Source: Reinekea marina (GTDB taxonomy: Bacteria > Pseudomonadota > Gammaproteobacteria > Pseudomonadales > Natronospirillaceae). From it: DNA of 64,000 nucleotides. The position numbers and the translations under genes were made by a program. Positions 34,328 through 45,341 of this stretch are shown in pieces. Each line of letters starts with the position of its first letter. Position 1 is the stretch's first letter. The stretch covers positions 1,109,001-1,173,000 of the forward strand of contig NZ_JAUFQI010000001.1 in assembly GCF_030409715.1 (NCBI RefSeq). Reading direction: 5' to 3'. Under the pieces are notes generated by a model, which saw only the letters and a program-made list of their open reading frames with translations, did not search any database and was not told where the DNA came from.

Positions 34328-35004
34328 CAGTGTTAAAAATTGCGATCATAGAAGACGACCCCAAAATTGCAGAAATTCAACGACGGTTTCTCGATAAAAT
34401 AGACAATGTCGAGTTAGTCGGCATTGCACATTCGGTTGAAGACGCCAACGCGATCATTGAGGTATTTCAACCTCACTTGGTGTTGCTAGATGTATATTTG
34501 CCCGATGGCAACGGTTTAGACCTGCTGCGACAGTGGCGTGCTGATAATTCGCCATTGGACGTCATTCTCATCACTGCGGCAAAAGAAGTGGATGTATTGC
34601 GAAATGCATTGCGTTCTGGTGTATTCGAGTACATTCTAAAACCCTTGGTTTTTGAGCGTTTAGAAGAAGCCATAAATAATTATCAGCGCCACCTTGATCG
34701 CCTTAATAATCTCAATTCATTGCGCCAAGATGAACTCGACTCTTTAATCTCAAATACAGACCGTAAACCCAAAACGACGAAACGATTACCGAAAGGCATC
34801 GATGCACTTACGCTCGACAAAGTCCGAGAAATCTTAACCTTACATCAAGATTTTAATGCCGAAGAAGTAGGGCAACAAATAGGTGCTTCTAGAACCACGG
34901 CAAGGCGCTACTTAGAATTTTTAGTCGGAAGTGAAGAAGCCATAGCAGAGATCAGCTATGGCCAGGTTGGACGGCCGGAACGGCGCTACAAAGGTGCTCG
35001 ATAA
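34324..35004 (+). CDS. CitB/DcuR-type response regulator
   Basis: The protein has 226 residues. The receiver domain has acidic pocket IIEDDPK, phospho-acceptor Asp in LVLLDVYLPDGNG and signalling Lys in YILKPL. The C-terminal HTH (EEVGQQIGASRTTARRYLEFL) is that of the CitB/DcuR family. Start overlaps the kinase stop by ATGA, so the two are co-translated. Its end lies 2 bp from the convergent ahpF stop without room for a terminator between them. Confidence 0.92.
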   Translation: MTVLKIAIIEDDPKIAEIQRRFLDKIDNVELVGIAHSVEDANAIIEVFQPHLVLLDVYLPDGNGLDLLRQWRADNSPLDVILITAAKEVDVLRNALRSGVFEYILKPLVFERLEEAINNYQRHLDRLNNLNSLRQDELDSLISNTDRKPKTTKRLPKGIDALTLDKVREILTLHQDFNAEEVGQQIGASRTTARRYLEFLVGSEEAIAEISYGQVGRPERRYKGAR

Positions 35005-35006
35005 CC

Positions 35007-36596
35007 TTAGGCAGCATTTAGCTCAAGGTGCTTTTGCTCAAGCACATCACCTTGAGTGAGTAGGTATTCAAATGCAGATAAACTGGCCTTTGCGCCTTCA
35101 CCCATCGAAACAATGATTTGCTTGTAAGGAACCGTAGTAACATCTCCGCAGGCAAAAATACCCTCAGAGCTGGTGTGGCATTTCTCATCAATGATGATCT
35201 CGCCAAAAGACGTAGTCTCGACAACCTTATTTAAGAACCCACTGTTGGGCACCAAACCAATTTGCACAAATATACCTTCTAGCGGCTTCTGCATAATTGT
35301 GTTTGTTTCTCTATCTTGGTATTCAATGCCTGAAACTTTACCGGCTTGATCGATCACTTTTTGAGTTGCGACATTTTTAAGGATCTCGATGTTCGCTTTG
35401 CTCTTTGCTTTCTCAACTAACACTTTGTCGGCCTTTAACTCAGGCATAAATTCGAATACCGTAACGGATTTAACGATACCTGATAAATCGAGAGCGGCTT
35501 CAATGCCAGAGTTTCCTCCGCCTACGACAGCAACGTCTTTGCCTTTAAAGAAAGGTCCGTCACAGTGGGGGCAATAAGCCACGCCGTTGCCAATGTTTTC
35601 TTTCTCTCCAGGAATGCCTAGTTCTCTCCACTTTGCACCCGTGGCAACTATCACCACCTTAGTTTCGATAGCGTCGCCTGAACTTAATTTTACGGTTTTT
35701 ATATCTCCAGGGATAACTTCGGATACCTTTAAAAATTCTTTAATAGTGATATCGTAATCTTTTAAATGCGCATGTAGTGCGTTAGATAATTCAGGTCCTG
35801 TCGTTTCTTTCGTTGCGATGAAGTTTTCTATGCCCATGGTGTCTTTAACTTGACCACCAATTCGATCCGTTATCAATGTCACTTTTAAACCTTTACGGGC
35901 GCTGTATATAGCGGCGCTCACACCAGCAGGTCCGCCGCCAATCACGGTGACATCTTGGAGCGGCAAGTTTTCAGTATTGTCGGAGGTTGGTTGACTGTGT
36001 TGCATTAGCTGCTCTAAAAGGTATGCAGTATCTACCTTGCCATTGGCAAACAACTCACCGTTTAAGTAAACACTTGGCACTCCTTGAATATCTCGTTGTT
36101 GAATCAGTTCAGGGTATAATCCGCCATCGATCATTTCAGTAGAAATGTTCTCATTGATGACAGCAAACTGATTGAGGGCCTGTACAACGTCTGGGCAGTT
36201 GTGACAGCTTAGGCTAACAAACACCTCAAAATTGAGCGGTTCCTTGATATTCTCAATGATCTCTGTAACCGTTTTGTCTAACTTCAGTTTGGTGCCCGAT
36301 GAATGTAATATCGCTAAAATAAGAGAGTTAAACTCATGGCCACTGGGGATGCCTGAAAATCTTATACCCATGTCTACACCGTCGGCTTCAATTAAAAAGC
36401 TGATCGGGCTGCGCAATTTCCCGTGGGTCTCTCGCTCCTCTAAAAATAGGTTTTCGTTTACTTGGCTTAAATCGGATAAAAAGGTAATGAGTTCTTCGCG
36501 CTTATCATGGTGTCCTGTTTGTAGAACAAAGTTGACGCGCTTATTCATATTGGCCGTGTAATTTTTAACGGCACTTAAAATTTCTTGAGTTAACAC
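35007..36596 (-). CDS. ahpF: Alkyl hydroperoxide reductase subunit F
   Basis: The protein has 529 residues. The N-terminal double thioredoxin-fold domain carries CHNC; the thioredoxin-reductase-like part has [17 protein letters not shown] (FAD), [13 protein letters not shown] (NADH) and redox motif CPHC. AhpF passes electrons from NADH to AhpC. It lies 69 bp after ahpC on the same strand, with a stem-loop in the gap, and is probably part of the OxyR regulon. Confidence 0.96.
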   Translation of the reverse strand: MLTQEILSAVKNYTANMNKRVNFVLQTGHHDKREELITFLSDLSQVNENLFLEERETHGKLRSPISFLIEADGVDMGIRFSGIPSGHEFNSLILAILHSSGTKLKLDKTVTEIIENIKEPLNFEVFVSLSCHNCPDVVQALNQFAVINENISTEMIDGGLYPELIQQRDIQGVPSVYLNGELFANGKVDTAYLLEQLMQHSQPTSDNTENLPLQDVTVIGGGPAGVSAAIYSARKGLKVTLITDRIGGQVKDTMGIENFIATKETTGPELSNALHAHLKDYDITIKEFLKVSEVIPGDIKTVKLSSGDAIETKVVIVATGAKWRELGIPGEKENIGNGVAYCPHCDGPFFKGKDVAVVGGGNSGIEAALDLSGIVKSVTVFEFMPELKADKVLVEKAKSKANIEILKNVATQKVIDQAGKVSGIEYQDRETNTIMQKPLEGIFVQIGLVPNSGFLNKVVETTSFGEIIIDEKCHTSSEGIFACGDVTTVPYKQIIVSMGEGAKASLSAFEYLLTQGDVLEQKHLELNAA

Positions 36597-36626
36597 AACA
36601 GTGCTCCTTATAAATTAAGTTATGGG

Positions 36627-36651
36627 GATGAGCCCAAAGGCTCATCTTTTT
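36627..36651. other. Stem-loop between ahpC and ahpF
   Basis: GATGAGCC pairs perfectly with GGCTCATC around a CAAA loop. On the plus strand it is followed by TTTTT; on the minus strand, the direction of ahpC-ahpF, it is followed by CCCC, so it is not a good terminator for the operon. It may stabilise ahpC mRNA or be a processing/attenuation site. Confidence 0.6.
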
Positions 36652-36665
36652 ACTGATTACAGCCC

Positions 36666-37229
36666 TTAAATTTTTCCGACTAAATCTAAAGAAGGCGCCA
36701 GTGTGGCTTCACCTTCTTTCCAAGCCGCGGGGCAAACTTCGCCAGGATTTGCGGCAACGTATTGAGCTGCTTTAATTTTTCGCAAAACATCTTCAGCATC
36801 TCGGCCAATACCTTCAGCTGTGATTTCCATGGCTTGAATAATGCCATCTGGATCGACAATGAACGTGGCTCTATCCGCAAGGCCCTGATCTTCACGCATC
36901 ACCTCAAAGTTACGTGTAATAGCCCCGGTAGGGTCACCAATCATGGTGTATTCAATCTTCCCAATGGTGTCTGACGATTCGTGCCATGCCTTGTGAGTAA
37001 AATGTGTATCGGTTGATACTGAGTAAATTTCTACGTCACGCTTCTGAAATTCTTCATAATGGTCGGCCAAATCGCCGAGCTCAGTTGGGCATACAAAAGT
37101 GAAGTCTGCTGGGTAGAAGAAGAAAACAGACCACTTTCCTTCAATGTTTTTTTCAGATACATCGATAAATTCACCGTTTTTGTAGGCTGTTGCGGAAAAA
37201 GGTTTAATCTGAGTGTTAATAAGTGCCAT
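36666..37229 (-). CDS. ahpC: Alkyl hydroperoxide reductase subunit C (typical 2-Cys peroxiredoxin)
   Basis: The protein has 187 residues, the normal length. Peroxidatic Cys47 is in [11 protein letters not shown] and resolving Cys166 in GEVCPAAW; the GGIG-type insertion is seen only in part (AEGIGRD). It reduces hydrogen peroxide, organic peroxides and peroxynitrite and is re-reduced by AhpF. The ribosome site is AAGGAGG. It is divergent from oxyR across a 139-bp AT-rich gap that must hold both promoters. Confidence 0.97.
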   Translation of the reverse strand: MALINTQIKPFSATAYKNGEFIDVSEKNIEGKWSVFFFYPADFTFVCPTELGDLADHYEEFQKRDVEIYSVSTDTHFTHKAWHESSDTIGKIEYTMIGDPTGAITRNFEVMREDQGLADRATFIVDPDGIIQAMEITAEGIGRDAEDVLRKIKAAQYVAANPGEVCPAAWKEGEATLAPSLDLVGKI

Positions 37230-37368
37230 GGTGGCCTCCTTCGTTGTAATTGGGTTTGTCTAACTGACTGAAGACAGTGTAAGGCTTGCTTTGTCATTAA
37301 TATAATTGATTGTTTTTATTATTATGATCTAAAATATAGATTGATGATGGCTGGAATGGAGAGGAATT

Positions 37369-38268
37369 ATGATTTCGACTAAGCAGTTGTATTACGCGCT
37401 TGCCGTAGAGAAAACTTTGCACTTTAAAAAGGCATCTGAGAACTGCAATGTCAGTCAATCGGCGCTGAGTACGGCCTTAAATGCTTTAGAACAGCAACTT
37501 GGGTTCCAGTTGTTTGAGCGCGATAACAAAAGAGTGCTGGTTACCCCGCAAGGCCGTGATGTTTTAAACCGAGCTCGGCGTATTATTTCCGAGCTCGATG
37601 AGCTTCAATCTGTTTCGGCCACTCAAAAAGCGCCTCTAAGCTACCCAATGACAGTAGGCGTGATTCCTACGATTGCCCCTTTTTTATTGCCAAACCTTTT
37701 CCCCAGGTTAAATCAACGTTTTCCGAGTGCTCAGTTATCTATTGTTGAAGATCAGTCCCATGTACTTGTGGATATGGTTAAACAGGGCGTTATTGATACG
37801 GCGATTCTCGCCATGCCATACGAAACAGAAGGGTTGCTGAGTTTTGAATTTTGGCAAGAAGACTTTTATTGGGTGGCTCTCAAAGGCGAGCAATATACCG
37901 ACCAGTCGGAAATAACCAGCCGTGAACTAACTACCAGCCAATTGATGCTGTTAACGGAAGGGCACTGTCTTAAAGAGCATGCGCTAGCGGCGTGCAAAAT
38001 CCCGATGCAATCGGCTAATCATGGCTTTGGGGCCACCAGTTTGAATACGTTAGTGCAAATGGTGTTAGGAGGCATAGGGACAACGCTCGTACCTGAAATG
38101 GCATTGGCTTCATTGATTGAGCATCATGAAGAGTTAGCCGCTGTGCATTTGGGTGAGCCAGGACCGCATAGAAAATTGGCCTTTATTGTTCGACCGAATT
38201 ATACCCGTATGCCCAGCGTAGATGCATTAATAGCCTTGATAAAAGAAAGTTTAGCCGCACCGTGCTAA
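37369..38268 (+). CDS. oxyR: Hydrogen peroxide-sensing LysR regulator
   Basis: The 299-residue LysR protein has the N-terminal HTH LHFKKASENCNVSQSALSTA. The sensing cysteines are at about C200 (TEGHC) and C209 (ALAACK), matching E. coli Cys199/Cys208 in spacing and context, which marks it as OxyR and not a generic LysR. A GGAGAGGA site precedes the ATG. It probably activates the divergent ahpCF genes on peroxide stress. Confidence 0.93.
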   Translation: MISTKQLYYALAVEKTLHFKKASENCNVSQSALSTALNALEQQLGFQLFERDNKRVLVTPQGRDVLNRARRIISELDELQSVSATQKAPLSYPMTVGVIPTIAPFLLPNLFPRLNQRFPSAQLSIVEDQSHVLVDMVKQGVIDTAILAMPYETEGLLSFEFWQEDFYWVALKGEQYTDQSEITSRELTTSQLMLLTEGHCLKEHALAACKIPMQSANHGFGATSLNTLVQMVLGGIGTTLVPEMALASLIEHHEELAAVHLGEPGPHRKLAFIVRPNYTRMPSVDALIALIKESLAAPC

Positions 38269-38315
38269 AATGAAACGCATTGGTAAACCTACACCCATTT
38301 TCGATTAGGAAAGTT

Positions 38316-38534
38316 ATGAGTATTCAAGATATAGCCACCAGTAACAGTCAAAAGAAAGCCATTTTAAAAGCCATTAATGATGAAGGTGTTGCGCTACAAG
38401 AGGAAAACGGTGAAGTAATTATCAACGTAGAAGCGTACCTACTAAAATATCCGAATTTATCGGAATCGCCTGTAATGCAATTAATTACAGATGAGTCCAT
38501 TGATATGGATGCCGATTATTGGGTGTTCAGTTAA
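38316..38534 (+). CDS. Small conserved-looking protein of unknown function
   Basis: The product is 72 residues from ATG 38316, which has TAGGA six bases before it; the longer frame from TTG 38280 has no such site. It is a soluble acidic protein with helix QKKAILKAINDEGVALQEEN and an acidic end DESIDMDADYWVF. No domain was recognised. It lies between oxyR and the crotonase gene, on the same strand. Confidence 0.5.
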   Translation: MSIQDIATSNSQKKAILKAINDEGVALQEENGEVIINVEAYLLKYPNLSESPVMQLITDESIDMDADYWVFS

Positions 38535-38608
38535 GCACTTGTTTTATTAGAGTCACATTTAACCAACGAAACAGCTGCATACCATTACACCTAAAAAGAA
38601 GACGTTGT

Positions 38609-39421
38609 ATGAGAGATAAACCCTGTGTTTTGCTCGAGATTAAAGAGTCGATTGCCTTTGTAACACTGAATCGGCCAGATAAACACAACGGGCTTAACCG
38701 GGCCGCTTTCGAGGAGCTTGTAGCCGCGGCCAGTGCCATACGTAAAAACAAGTCCATACGCGCCGTGGTTTTATCTGGTGCCGGACCATCGTTTTGTTCA
38801 GGTCTAGACTTTGGTTATGTGACGAAACACCCTTCAATGATACCTCGCTTTTTTATAAAACTACCTTGGCGTAAAGACAACATGTTTCAACGCGCTGCAC
38901 TTGTTTGGCAGCAACTGCCTGTGCCTGTAATTGCAGCCATTCATGGCAATTGTTTTGGCGGCGCTCTGCAAATTGCCTTAGCTTGTGATTATCGAATAGC
39001 AACACCGGATGCACAGTTTTCGATAATGGAAATGAAATGGGGGCTTATACCAGATATGAGCGGAACGGTTCATTTATCTCGTTTGACCCGTTTAGATATA
39101 GCTCAAGAGCTCACTATGACAGGCCGAGTATTTAGCACAAAAGAAGCTCAAGATTATGGGTTAGTAAGCAGAATCTGCAAAAACCCCCATAAACAAGCCA
39201 CTGAACTGGCTCTTCGAATCGCCGAACAAAGCCCAGATGCTGTTGCGGCCACTAAATTTTTATATAGGAAAACTTGGAAAAAAAGTGAACGTATCAGCTT
39301 ACTTTGGGAGCGGCTTGTTCAATTGCGTTTGCTTGGCCGCAAGAACCAAATGATAGCGCTTAGAAATGGCACAAAATCTGAGGTAGATAAAAAGCCCTTT
39401 GTTAATAGGACGTTATTCTAA
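38609..39421 (+). CDS. Crotonase/enoyl-CoA hydratase family protein
   Basis: The product is 270 residues from ATG 38609, where MRDKPCVLLEIKESIAFVTLNRPDKHN gives the normal N-terminal strand; GAAGA precedes the start. The oxyanion-hole loops are GAGPSFCSGLDF and HGNCFGGALQIALACD. The two Glu residues of classical enoyl-CoA hydratases are not in place (Q in GALQIAL; the second loop reads MKWGLIPDMSGT), so a dehydration/hydration reaction is not assured. Many such paralogues have unassigned acyl-CoA substrates. Confidence 0.85.
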   Translation: MRDKPCVLLEIKESIAFVTLNRPDKHNGLNRAAFEELVAAASAIRKNKSIRAVVLSGAGPSFCSGLDFGYVTKHPSMIPRFFIKLPWRKDNMFQRAALVWQQLPVPVIAAIHGNCFGGALQIALACDYRIATPDAQFSIMEMKWGLIPDMSGTVHLSRLTRLDIAQELTMTGRVFSTKEAQDYGLVSRICKNPHKQATELALRIAEQSPDAVAATKFLYRKTWKKSERISLLWERLVQLRLLGRKNQMIALRNGTKSEVDKKPFVNRTLF

Positions 39422-39546
39422 GTCGTATTTAGCTTTAATATTATGGTCAAATTGACAGTTATTAAATGCTTAAAATAAAAATACAAACTTTTGAATTTGC
39501 CGCTACGCTTTAGTTTATGAGTGTACTATTTGGCGAGAAAATTCAA

Positions 39547-41391
39547 ATGAAAAAACTGACTATTCAACTTAAGTTAACCATCGGAACCTTGTTGGCTGTT
39601 TTAGTCATGCAGTTAATGAGTGGCATTGTTGGTTTTCAGCAATCTAAATCATTGCTGATTGAAAACCTTCAACTCGATATCGACGATGCAGGGCAAGCGC
39701 TTGTTAAATCTATTGAGGCTTGGCAATCTTCAAAATTGGCTGTCTTAAATGGTGCAGGCCAGTTTACGGAATCTTCCAATGTTGATGATGTTTTATTGCA
39801 AGGTGCGTTATCTGGCGAATTTATGTACATGTACTTAGGTTCGGCTAACGGCGATATGAATATTCACCCCTTTACTGAGTTGCCCGCCGATTACGATCCA
39901 AGAACTCGACCTTGGTATAAAGATGCTACCGCGGCAGGAAAACCCATTTTAACGGCTCCTTACATTGACGCATCCAGTGGCGACTTAATTATGTCGTTTG
40001 CTCAACCCGTGAGCAACGGTGTAATTGCGGCTGATATTTCCATGACGGAAATTGTAGAAAGTGTGGTTAAAGTTGAATTTGGCGATACCGGTCAAGCGAT
40101 GCTAGTCGATGAAAACAATTCAATTTTAGTTCACAATAATACCGACGCAATAGGGGAGAGTTTTACTAGTCTTTATTCGACGGCGAGCATTTCAGAATCG
40201 ATGACGGAAGTATTTGCTGGCGATGTTGAATTACTCATGTCGGCCTATGAAATTCCTGGAACACCCTGGAAAGTTGTCATTGCCATCGAAAAGTCTGATG
40301 CCTTATCTGGCTTGCAAACATTGATCGCACAGACCATGTTGTTATCGATAGTCACTTTAATTGTTGTGGCCATTGTTTTAATTCTAATGATTCGTCTATT
40401 GCTTGCACCTTTGGCGCGGTTGGCCTTATACATGCAAGAGATTGCTTCTGGTGATGCTGATTTAACCCAGCGTATTCCCGTTACAAGTGAAGATGAGTTG
40501 GGTCAACTGAGCACTCATTTTAATAACTTCATTGAATCGATTCATGCCATGGTGATTCAAGTGGTTGATTCTGCCGCGCAAATGCAAAGCTTGTCTAAAG
40601 AGTCGCATCAGATGGCGACCGAAAACAACAGCCAAGTACATCAGCAGCAAAGTGAAATTTCTCAAGTCGCTGCGGCCATTCATGAAATGTCTGCCATAGC
40701 GGCTTCCGTCGCCGAAAATGCTGCGCAAACCGCCGAAGCCGCTGAAAATGCCCAAAAAGAAACTGAAGCCAGTGAGCAAAATGCGAATCAAAACAAAACG
40801 CAAATGAACGAGCTCACGCATGAAATTGATACGACGACTGAGGTTATTGATAAACTCAACGAGCACGCCCAGCAAATTGCAACTATTTTGGCCACGATAC
40901 AAGGCATTGCGGAGCAAACGAATCTATTGGCACTCAACGCCGCAATCGAAGCGGCCAGAGCCGGAGAACAGGGCCGCGGTTTTGCTGTAGTTGCCGATGA
41001 AGTGAGAGCCTTGTCTGGCCGAACACATGAAGCCACGGGTGAAATTCAAGTTATGATTGAAGCGTTGAAAACTCAAACGCAAGCGGCTGTTTCGCAAATG
41101 GACCGAGCTAAGACCCTGGTTGAAAATACCATGAGCGCAGCGAATACGGTGTCGAAAAGCCAAGCCAATATTAATATCGTGATTCAAGGTATTAAGGATC
41201 AGGCGTTAAGTATTTCATCTTCGTCTCAAGAGCAAAACTTGGCGACAGATGAAATTAATCGAATAACACAAGCGATCCAAGAGGCGTCTCAAGAGTTAGC
41301 TTCTAATGTAGAGGCTGCGCATAAACAAGCCGAGGAATTAGATGCACTAGGCTTAGCCGTGCAATCTCAACTGGCTCACTTTAGAACTTAA
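39547..41391 (+). CDS. Methyl-accepting chemotaxis protein with dCache sensor
   Basis: The product is 614 residues from ATG 39547, where the charged KKLTIQLKL precedes TM1; ATG 39517 lacks a ribosome site. TM1 is at about 8-30. The periplasmic dCache_1-like domain has [11 protein letters not shown], the pocket region of amino-acid-binding Cache sensors. TM2 is at about 270-292, followed by HAMP and the signalling hairpin with [20 protein letters not shown] and [13 protein letters not shown]. It ends in FRT without the CheR-binding pentapeptide. Its stop overlaps the convergent gene by 4 bp. Confidence 0.92.
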   Translation: MKKLTIQLKLTIGTLLAVLVMQLMSGIVGFQQSKSLLIENLQLDIDDAGQALVKSIEAWQSSKLAVLNGAGQFTESSNVDDVLLQGALSGEFMYMYLGSANGDMNIHPFTELPADYDPRTRPWYKDATAAGKPILTAPYIDASSGDLIMSFAQPVSNGVIAADISMTEIVESVVKVEFGDTGQAMLVDENNSILVHNNTDAIGESFTSLYSTASISESMTEVFAGDVELLMSAYEIPGTPWKVVIAIEKSDALSGLQTLIAQTMLLSIVTLIVVAIVLILMIRLLLAPLARLALYMQEIASGDADLTQRIPVTSEDELGQLSTHFNNFIESIHAMVIQVVDSAAQMQSLSKESHQMATENNSQVHQQQSEISQVAAAIHEMSAIAASVAENAAQTAEAAENAQKETEASEQNANQNKTQMNELTHEIDTTTEVIDKLNEHAQQIATILATIQGIAEQTNLLALNAAIEAARAGEQGRGFAVVADEVRALSGRTHEATGEIQVMIEALKTQTQAAVSQMDRAKTLVENTMSAANTVSKSQANINIVIQGIKDQALSISSSSQEQNLATDEINRITQAIQEASQELASNVEAAHKQAEELDALGLAVQSQLAHFRT

Positions 41392-41756
41392 GTATTGAAG
41401 AAGCGGTAAATAGGAACAATTGAAATCAGCAACACTGCGGCGATTAAAGCACAATAAGTAATCACCATAACAGGGCTGGTTCTTAATAACTGCCAAAAGC
41501 TGGGAATATTCCCAGCTTTTTTTTCGTCTTCAAACGCTGCTCTCATGGCTGTCGTGTGAGCTGTTTGAAATTCGTTGATCAGCTTGCGGGCTTCAAACAC
41601 ATCTTCATCGTTATTGACCCAAATAGCCGCAACGGAAATACCCCATCGACCTGAGTCGGTTTCATAGAAATCAATCTGATGATCGGATAATAAAGCTCGA
41701 ACGGCGTCGGCTTCTGGTTCTGGAACGTGGTTGAGTCGAAAAACTATTTTTGCCAT
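41388..41756 (-). CDS. DUF6164-like small membrane-anchored protein
   Basis: The product is 122 residues from ATG 41756 ([20 protein letters not shown]). The N-terminal ferredoxin-like segment resembles DUF2007/DUF6164-type domains and includes [13 protein letters not shown]; a linker and one C-terminal membrane helix ([19 protein letters not shown]) follow. Function is unknown. Its coding sequence carries a perfect hairpin plus T-tract reading on the opposite strand. It follows mscS on the same strand but is separated from it by a terminator. Confidence 0.72.
   Translation of the reverse strand: MAKIVFRLNHVPEPEADAVRALLSDHQIDFYETDSGRWGISVAAIWVNNDEDVFEARKLINEFQTAHTTAMRAAFEDEKKAGNIPSFWQLLRTSPVMVITYCALIAAVLLISIVPIYRFFNT
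41495..41524 (+). terminator. Terminator for the chemoreceptor mRNA inside the DUF6164-like gene
   Basis: A perfect palindrome (41495-41520; arms AAAAGCTGGGAAT and ATTCCCAGCTTTT) is followed by four more T, giving eight T in total on the plus strand. It sits about 105 bp past the chemoreceptor stop and inside the convergent gene, where it encodes K-K-A-G-N-I-P-S-F. On the minus strand only TTTTGG follows, so termination there should be weaker. Confidence 0.75.
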
Positions 41757-41774
41757 AAAGAGTTTGTGCCGCAT

Positions 41775-41801
41775 AAAAAAGGCGTATCAGTATAATACGC
41801 C
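41775..41801 (-). terminator. Rho-independent terminator after mscS
   Basis: On the minus strand GGCGTAT pairs with ATACGCC around a seven-base loop, followed by TTTTTT. It lies 25 bases past the mscS stop and just before the DUF6164-like gene. Confidence 0.82.
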
Positions 41802-41825
41802 TGAGTTTAAACCGAAAAGGATGAA

Positions 41826-42653
41826 TTATTCCGATTTAGCGATATGAACATCCATTTGTGGGAACGGAATTGAAATACCGGCTTCGTCGAATGCCAGTTT
41901 CACTTTCTCTTGCATATCCCAGTACAAGCCCCAGTAATCGGCCGATTTAACCCAAGGGCGAACGATAAAGTTAACAGAGCTGTCGGCGAGTTCAGAAACT
42001 GCAATGACGGGTTCGGGCTCTTCGAGTACGCGTTCATCGTTTTTTACGAGATCTAGTAAGATTTGCTTCGCCAGTTTTAAATCACTTTCATAGCCAATAC
42101 CGAACACCATATCGACGCGGCGTGTTTCACGGGCAGAAAAGTTAGTGATGTTTCCACCGTAAATGTTGCCATTTGGAATGATGATTTCTTTGTTATCGAC
42201 CGTGCGCATGAGTGTTGAGAATATGGAGATCTTTTCAATAACACCCATAGCACCGCCAGCTTCTACAAAATCGCCGGCTTTAAATGGACGAAATAGGATT
42301 AACATGACACCAGAAGCAAAGTTTTGCAGGGAATCTTTCAGGGCCAAACCCACAGCGATACCCGCAGCACCTAACAGAGCAACCAGTGAGGTGGTATCGA
42401 CGCCTAATTGAGCCAAGGAGGCAATTATGACAAATAGTATTAAAACCGACCGTACTATACCGACCACAAAGTCGACTAAGATAGCCTCGACCTGTGCGCG
42501 AATCATTAACTTTTGAACAACTGTGGCTAAAATACCTGCGATTATTCGGCCTACGAAGAAAATTGCCAGAGCGAGGGCTAAGCTTAAAATATTAGTTTGC
42601 AACCATGAAACGGCAGTTTGAGCGATGCCGGTCACGAGATTCTGTAAATCCAT
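41826..42653 (-). CDS. Small-conductance mechanosensitive channel, MscS family
   Basis: The protein has 275 residues, close to E. coli MscS. TM1 to TM3 are in the first 120 residues; TM3 has the glycine/alanine-packed pore helix LLGAAGIAVGLALKDSLQNFASG, followed by RPFKAGDFVE and the beta domain (IIIPNGNIYGGNITNFSARETRR). It opens on membrane tension during hypo-osmotic shock. It is divergent from the DEAD-box helicase gene. Confidence 0.93.
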   Translation of the reverse strand: MDLQNLVTGIAQTAVSWLQTNILSLALALAIFFVGRIIAGILATVVQKLMIRAQVEAILVDFVVGIVRSVLILFVIIASLAQLGVDTTSLVALLGAAGIAVGLALKDSLQNFASGVMLILFRPFKAGDFVEAGGAMGVIEKISIFSTLMRTVDNKEIIIPNGNIYGGNITNFSARETRRVDMVFGIGYESDLKLAKQILLDLVKNDERVLEEPEPVIAVSELADSSVNFIVRPWVKSADYWGLYWDMQEKVKLAFDEAGISIPFPQMDVHIAKSE

Positions 42654-42819
42654 TGAGAAATCCTTCTTGTGTATGGATAAATGTAACTGAGCTGAAATTG
42701 CACTGTAAACCAGCTGTGAGAAGAATCAAGAGGCCGAATGAAATTTGATCACTAAAACAGAGTCGTTCCTAGGTTGGCTGTGCTAAAATAGGGTTTTATT
42801 TTGCAATGTAGAGAATATT

Positions 42820-44187
42820 TTGACCGATCCAGTATCTTTTGCCGATTTAGGCTTAAATGAGCGCTTGTTAAAAGCACTAGATAAACATAATTTTACAACT
42901 CCGACAGCGGTGCAAGAGGCTACAATTCCTCCTGCGCTGTATGGCCAAGACTTAATGGTCAGTGCAAAAACAGGCAGTGGCAAAACAGCCGCGTTTGTTC
43001 TTCCGATACTTGATAAATTGCTGCAGCGTTCACCTCGTAATACCGGCACACGAGCTCTGATATTGGTTCCTACCCGCGAGTTGGCCAAACAAGTCTTTAA
43101 GCAAATTAAAATGCTGTCTTCTTTTACGCGGCTGCAAACTGGGTTGATTATTGGTGGAGAAGATTACAATTTTCAAAAAGTCATTTTGCGAGATAACCCA
43201 GAGATAATTGTCGGCACACCAGGCCGTATTGTTGAGCATATGGAAAAAGGCGCGACCGACTTTGAGGATTTAGAAGTTTTAGTGCTTGATGAAGCCGATC
43301 GCATGCTCGATATGGGTTTTACCGATGACGTACTGAACATTGTTGCCCAGTGTGATTTAGAGCGCCAAACCCTATTTTTCTCGGCTACCTTAAAGCAACG
43401 CCAAATCATGAAGGTGGGTGAGCAAGTACTAACTAACCCAGAAAAGATCATTCTTGAAACGGTGCGAGATGAGAATAAAGCCATTCAGCAGCAGTATGTA
43501 TTGGCCGATGACGAACGCCATAAAGAACGCATTTTATTGTGGCTACTTGCTAATGAGCCTTTCGATAAGGCTTTGGTGTTTACCAATAGCCGCGAATCAA
43601 CTGCTCGGCTTGGTCAGTTTGTCAGTGGCCATACGGGAAACTCAGCCTTTATACATGGTGAGCTAGATCAACAAGAGCGTACTTCTATCATGGCGTCGTT
43701 CCGCTCAGGAAAGACCAAAGTATTGATTGCCACCGATGTAGCCTCTCGCGGGCTAGATATTTCCGGTGTCGATTTAGTGATTAACTTTCATATGGCGCGA
43801 AATGGCGACGACTATGTCCATCGAATTGGTCGAACAGGGCGTGCTGGTGCCACAGGAAAGGCTATTTCTTTAATCGCTCATAATGAATGGAACTTAAAAG
43901 CGGGTATTTCAAAGTATATAAAAGTTGAGCTTGAACACTTAAAGATAAAAGCCGTTGAAGGTACTTATAAGGGTCCTAAGAAGGTTAAAGCCAGTGGAAA
44001 AGCAGCCAGTACTAAAAAGAAAGTTAAGCTGTCACCTAAGCAGGTGAAGCAAAAAGAAAAAGCCAAACTGAAAGCAAAGCCTAAAGGGAAGGGGCCTAAA
44101 TCTCCAGCCAAGCAGGATGCTTCCGTGGTAGAGCCTGGAGATGGCTTTGGCACCATTAAGAAGAAAAAGCGCCCATTTGTAGAATAA
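42820..44187 (+). CDS. DEAD-box RNA helicase
   Basis: The product is 455 residues. TTG 42820 is the only reasonable start, since no ATG occurs between it and the upstream in-frame stop; the N-terminus then reads MTDPVSFADLGLNERLL. Motifs: Q motif PTAVQE, Walker A AKTGSGKT, LVPTRELAK, TPGR, DEAD in VLDEADRML, SAT in FFSAT and HRIGRTGRAG. A lysine-rich disordered tail (about 385-455) likely binds RNA. It is of the SrmB/RhlE type; the exact paralogue is not assigned. Confidence 0.93.
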   Translation: MTDPVSFADLGLNERLLKALDKHNFTTPTAVQEATIPPALYGQDLMVSAKTGSGKTAAFVLPILDKLLQRSPRNTGTRALILVPTRELAKQVFKQIKMLSSFTRLQTGLIIGGEDYNFQKVILRDNPEIIVGTPGRIVEHMEKGATDFEDLEVLVLDEADRMLDMGFTDDVLNIVAQCDLERQTLFFSATLKQRQIMKVGEQVLTNPEKIILETVRDENKAIQQQYVLADDERHKERILLWLLANEPFDKALVFTNSRESTARLGQFVSGHTGNSAFIHGELDQQERTSIMASFRSGKTKVLIATDVASRGLDISGVDLVINFHMARNGDDYVHRIGRTGRAGATGKAISLIAHNEWNLKAGISKYIKVELEHLKIKAVEGTYKGPKKVKASGKAASTKKKVKLSPKQVKQKEKAKLKAKPKGKGPKSPAKQDASVVEPGDGFGTIKKKKRPFVE

Positions 44188-44219
44188 TGCTCGGCGCATG
44201 GTGGTTATAGTCTAAAAAT

Positions 44220-45268
<1,049 letters not shown>

Positions 45269-45290
45269 TCGAAAATTTCAAAGCGAGCAC

Positions 45291-45320
45291 AAAAAAGCCA
45301 GGTAATTACCTGGCTTTTTT
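45291..45320. terminator. Bidirectional terminator between trxB and minE
   Basis: Six A plus GCCAGGTAA pairs perfectly with TTACCTGGC plus six T, giving T-tracts on both strands between convergent genes. Confidence 0.92.
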
Positions 45321-45341
45321 AATGCATCAACGGTCAAAAAG

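Noticed and set aside
37262..37360. OxyR binding site in the ahpC-oxyR gap
   Set aside because: The gap is AT-rich, but no pair of ATAGntnnnanCTAT half-sites could be aligned convincingly by eye; a matrix scan would be needed.
39452..39480. TTGACA near 39452 as chemoreceptor promoter
   Set aside because: The matching -10 (ATAAAA at 17-base spacing) is poor, and a flagellar sigma28 element could not be aligned either.
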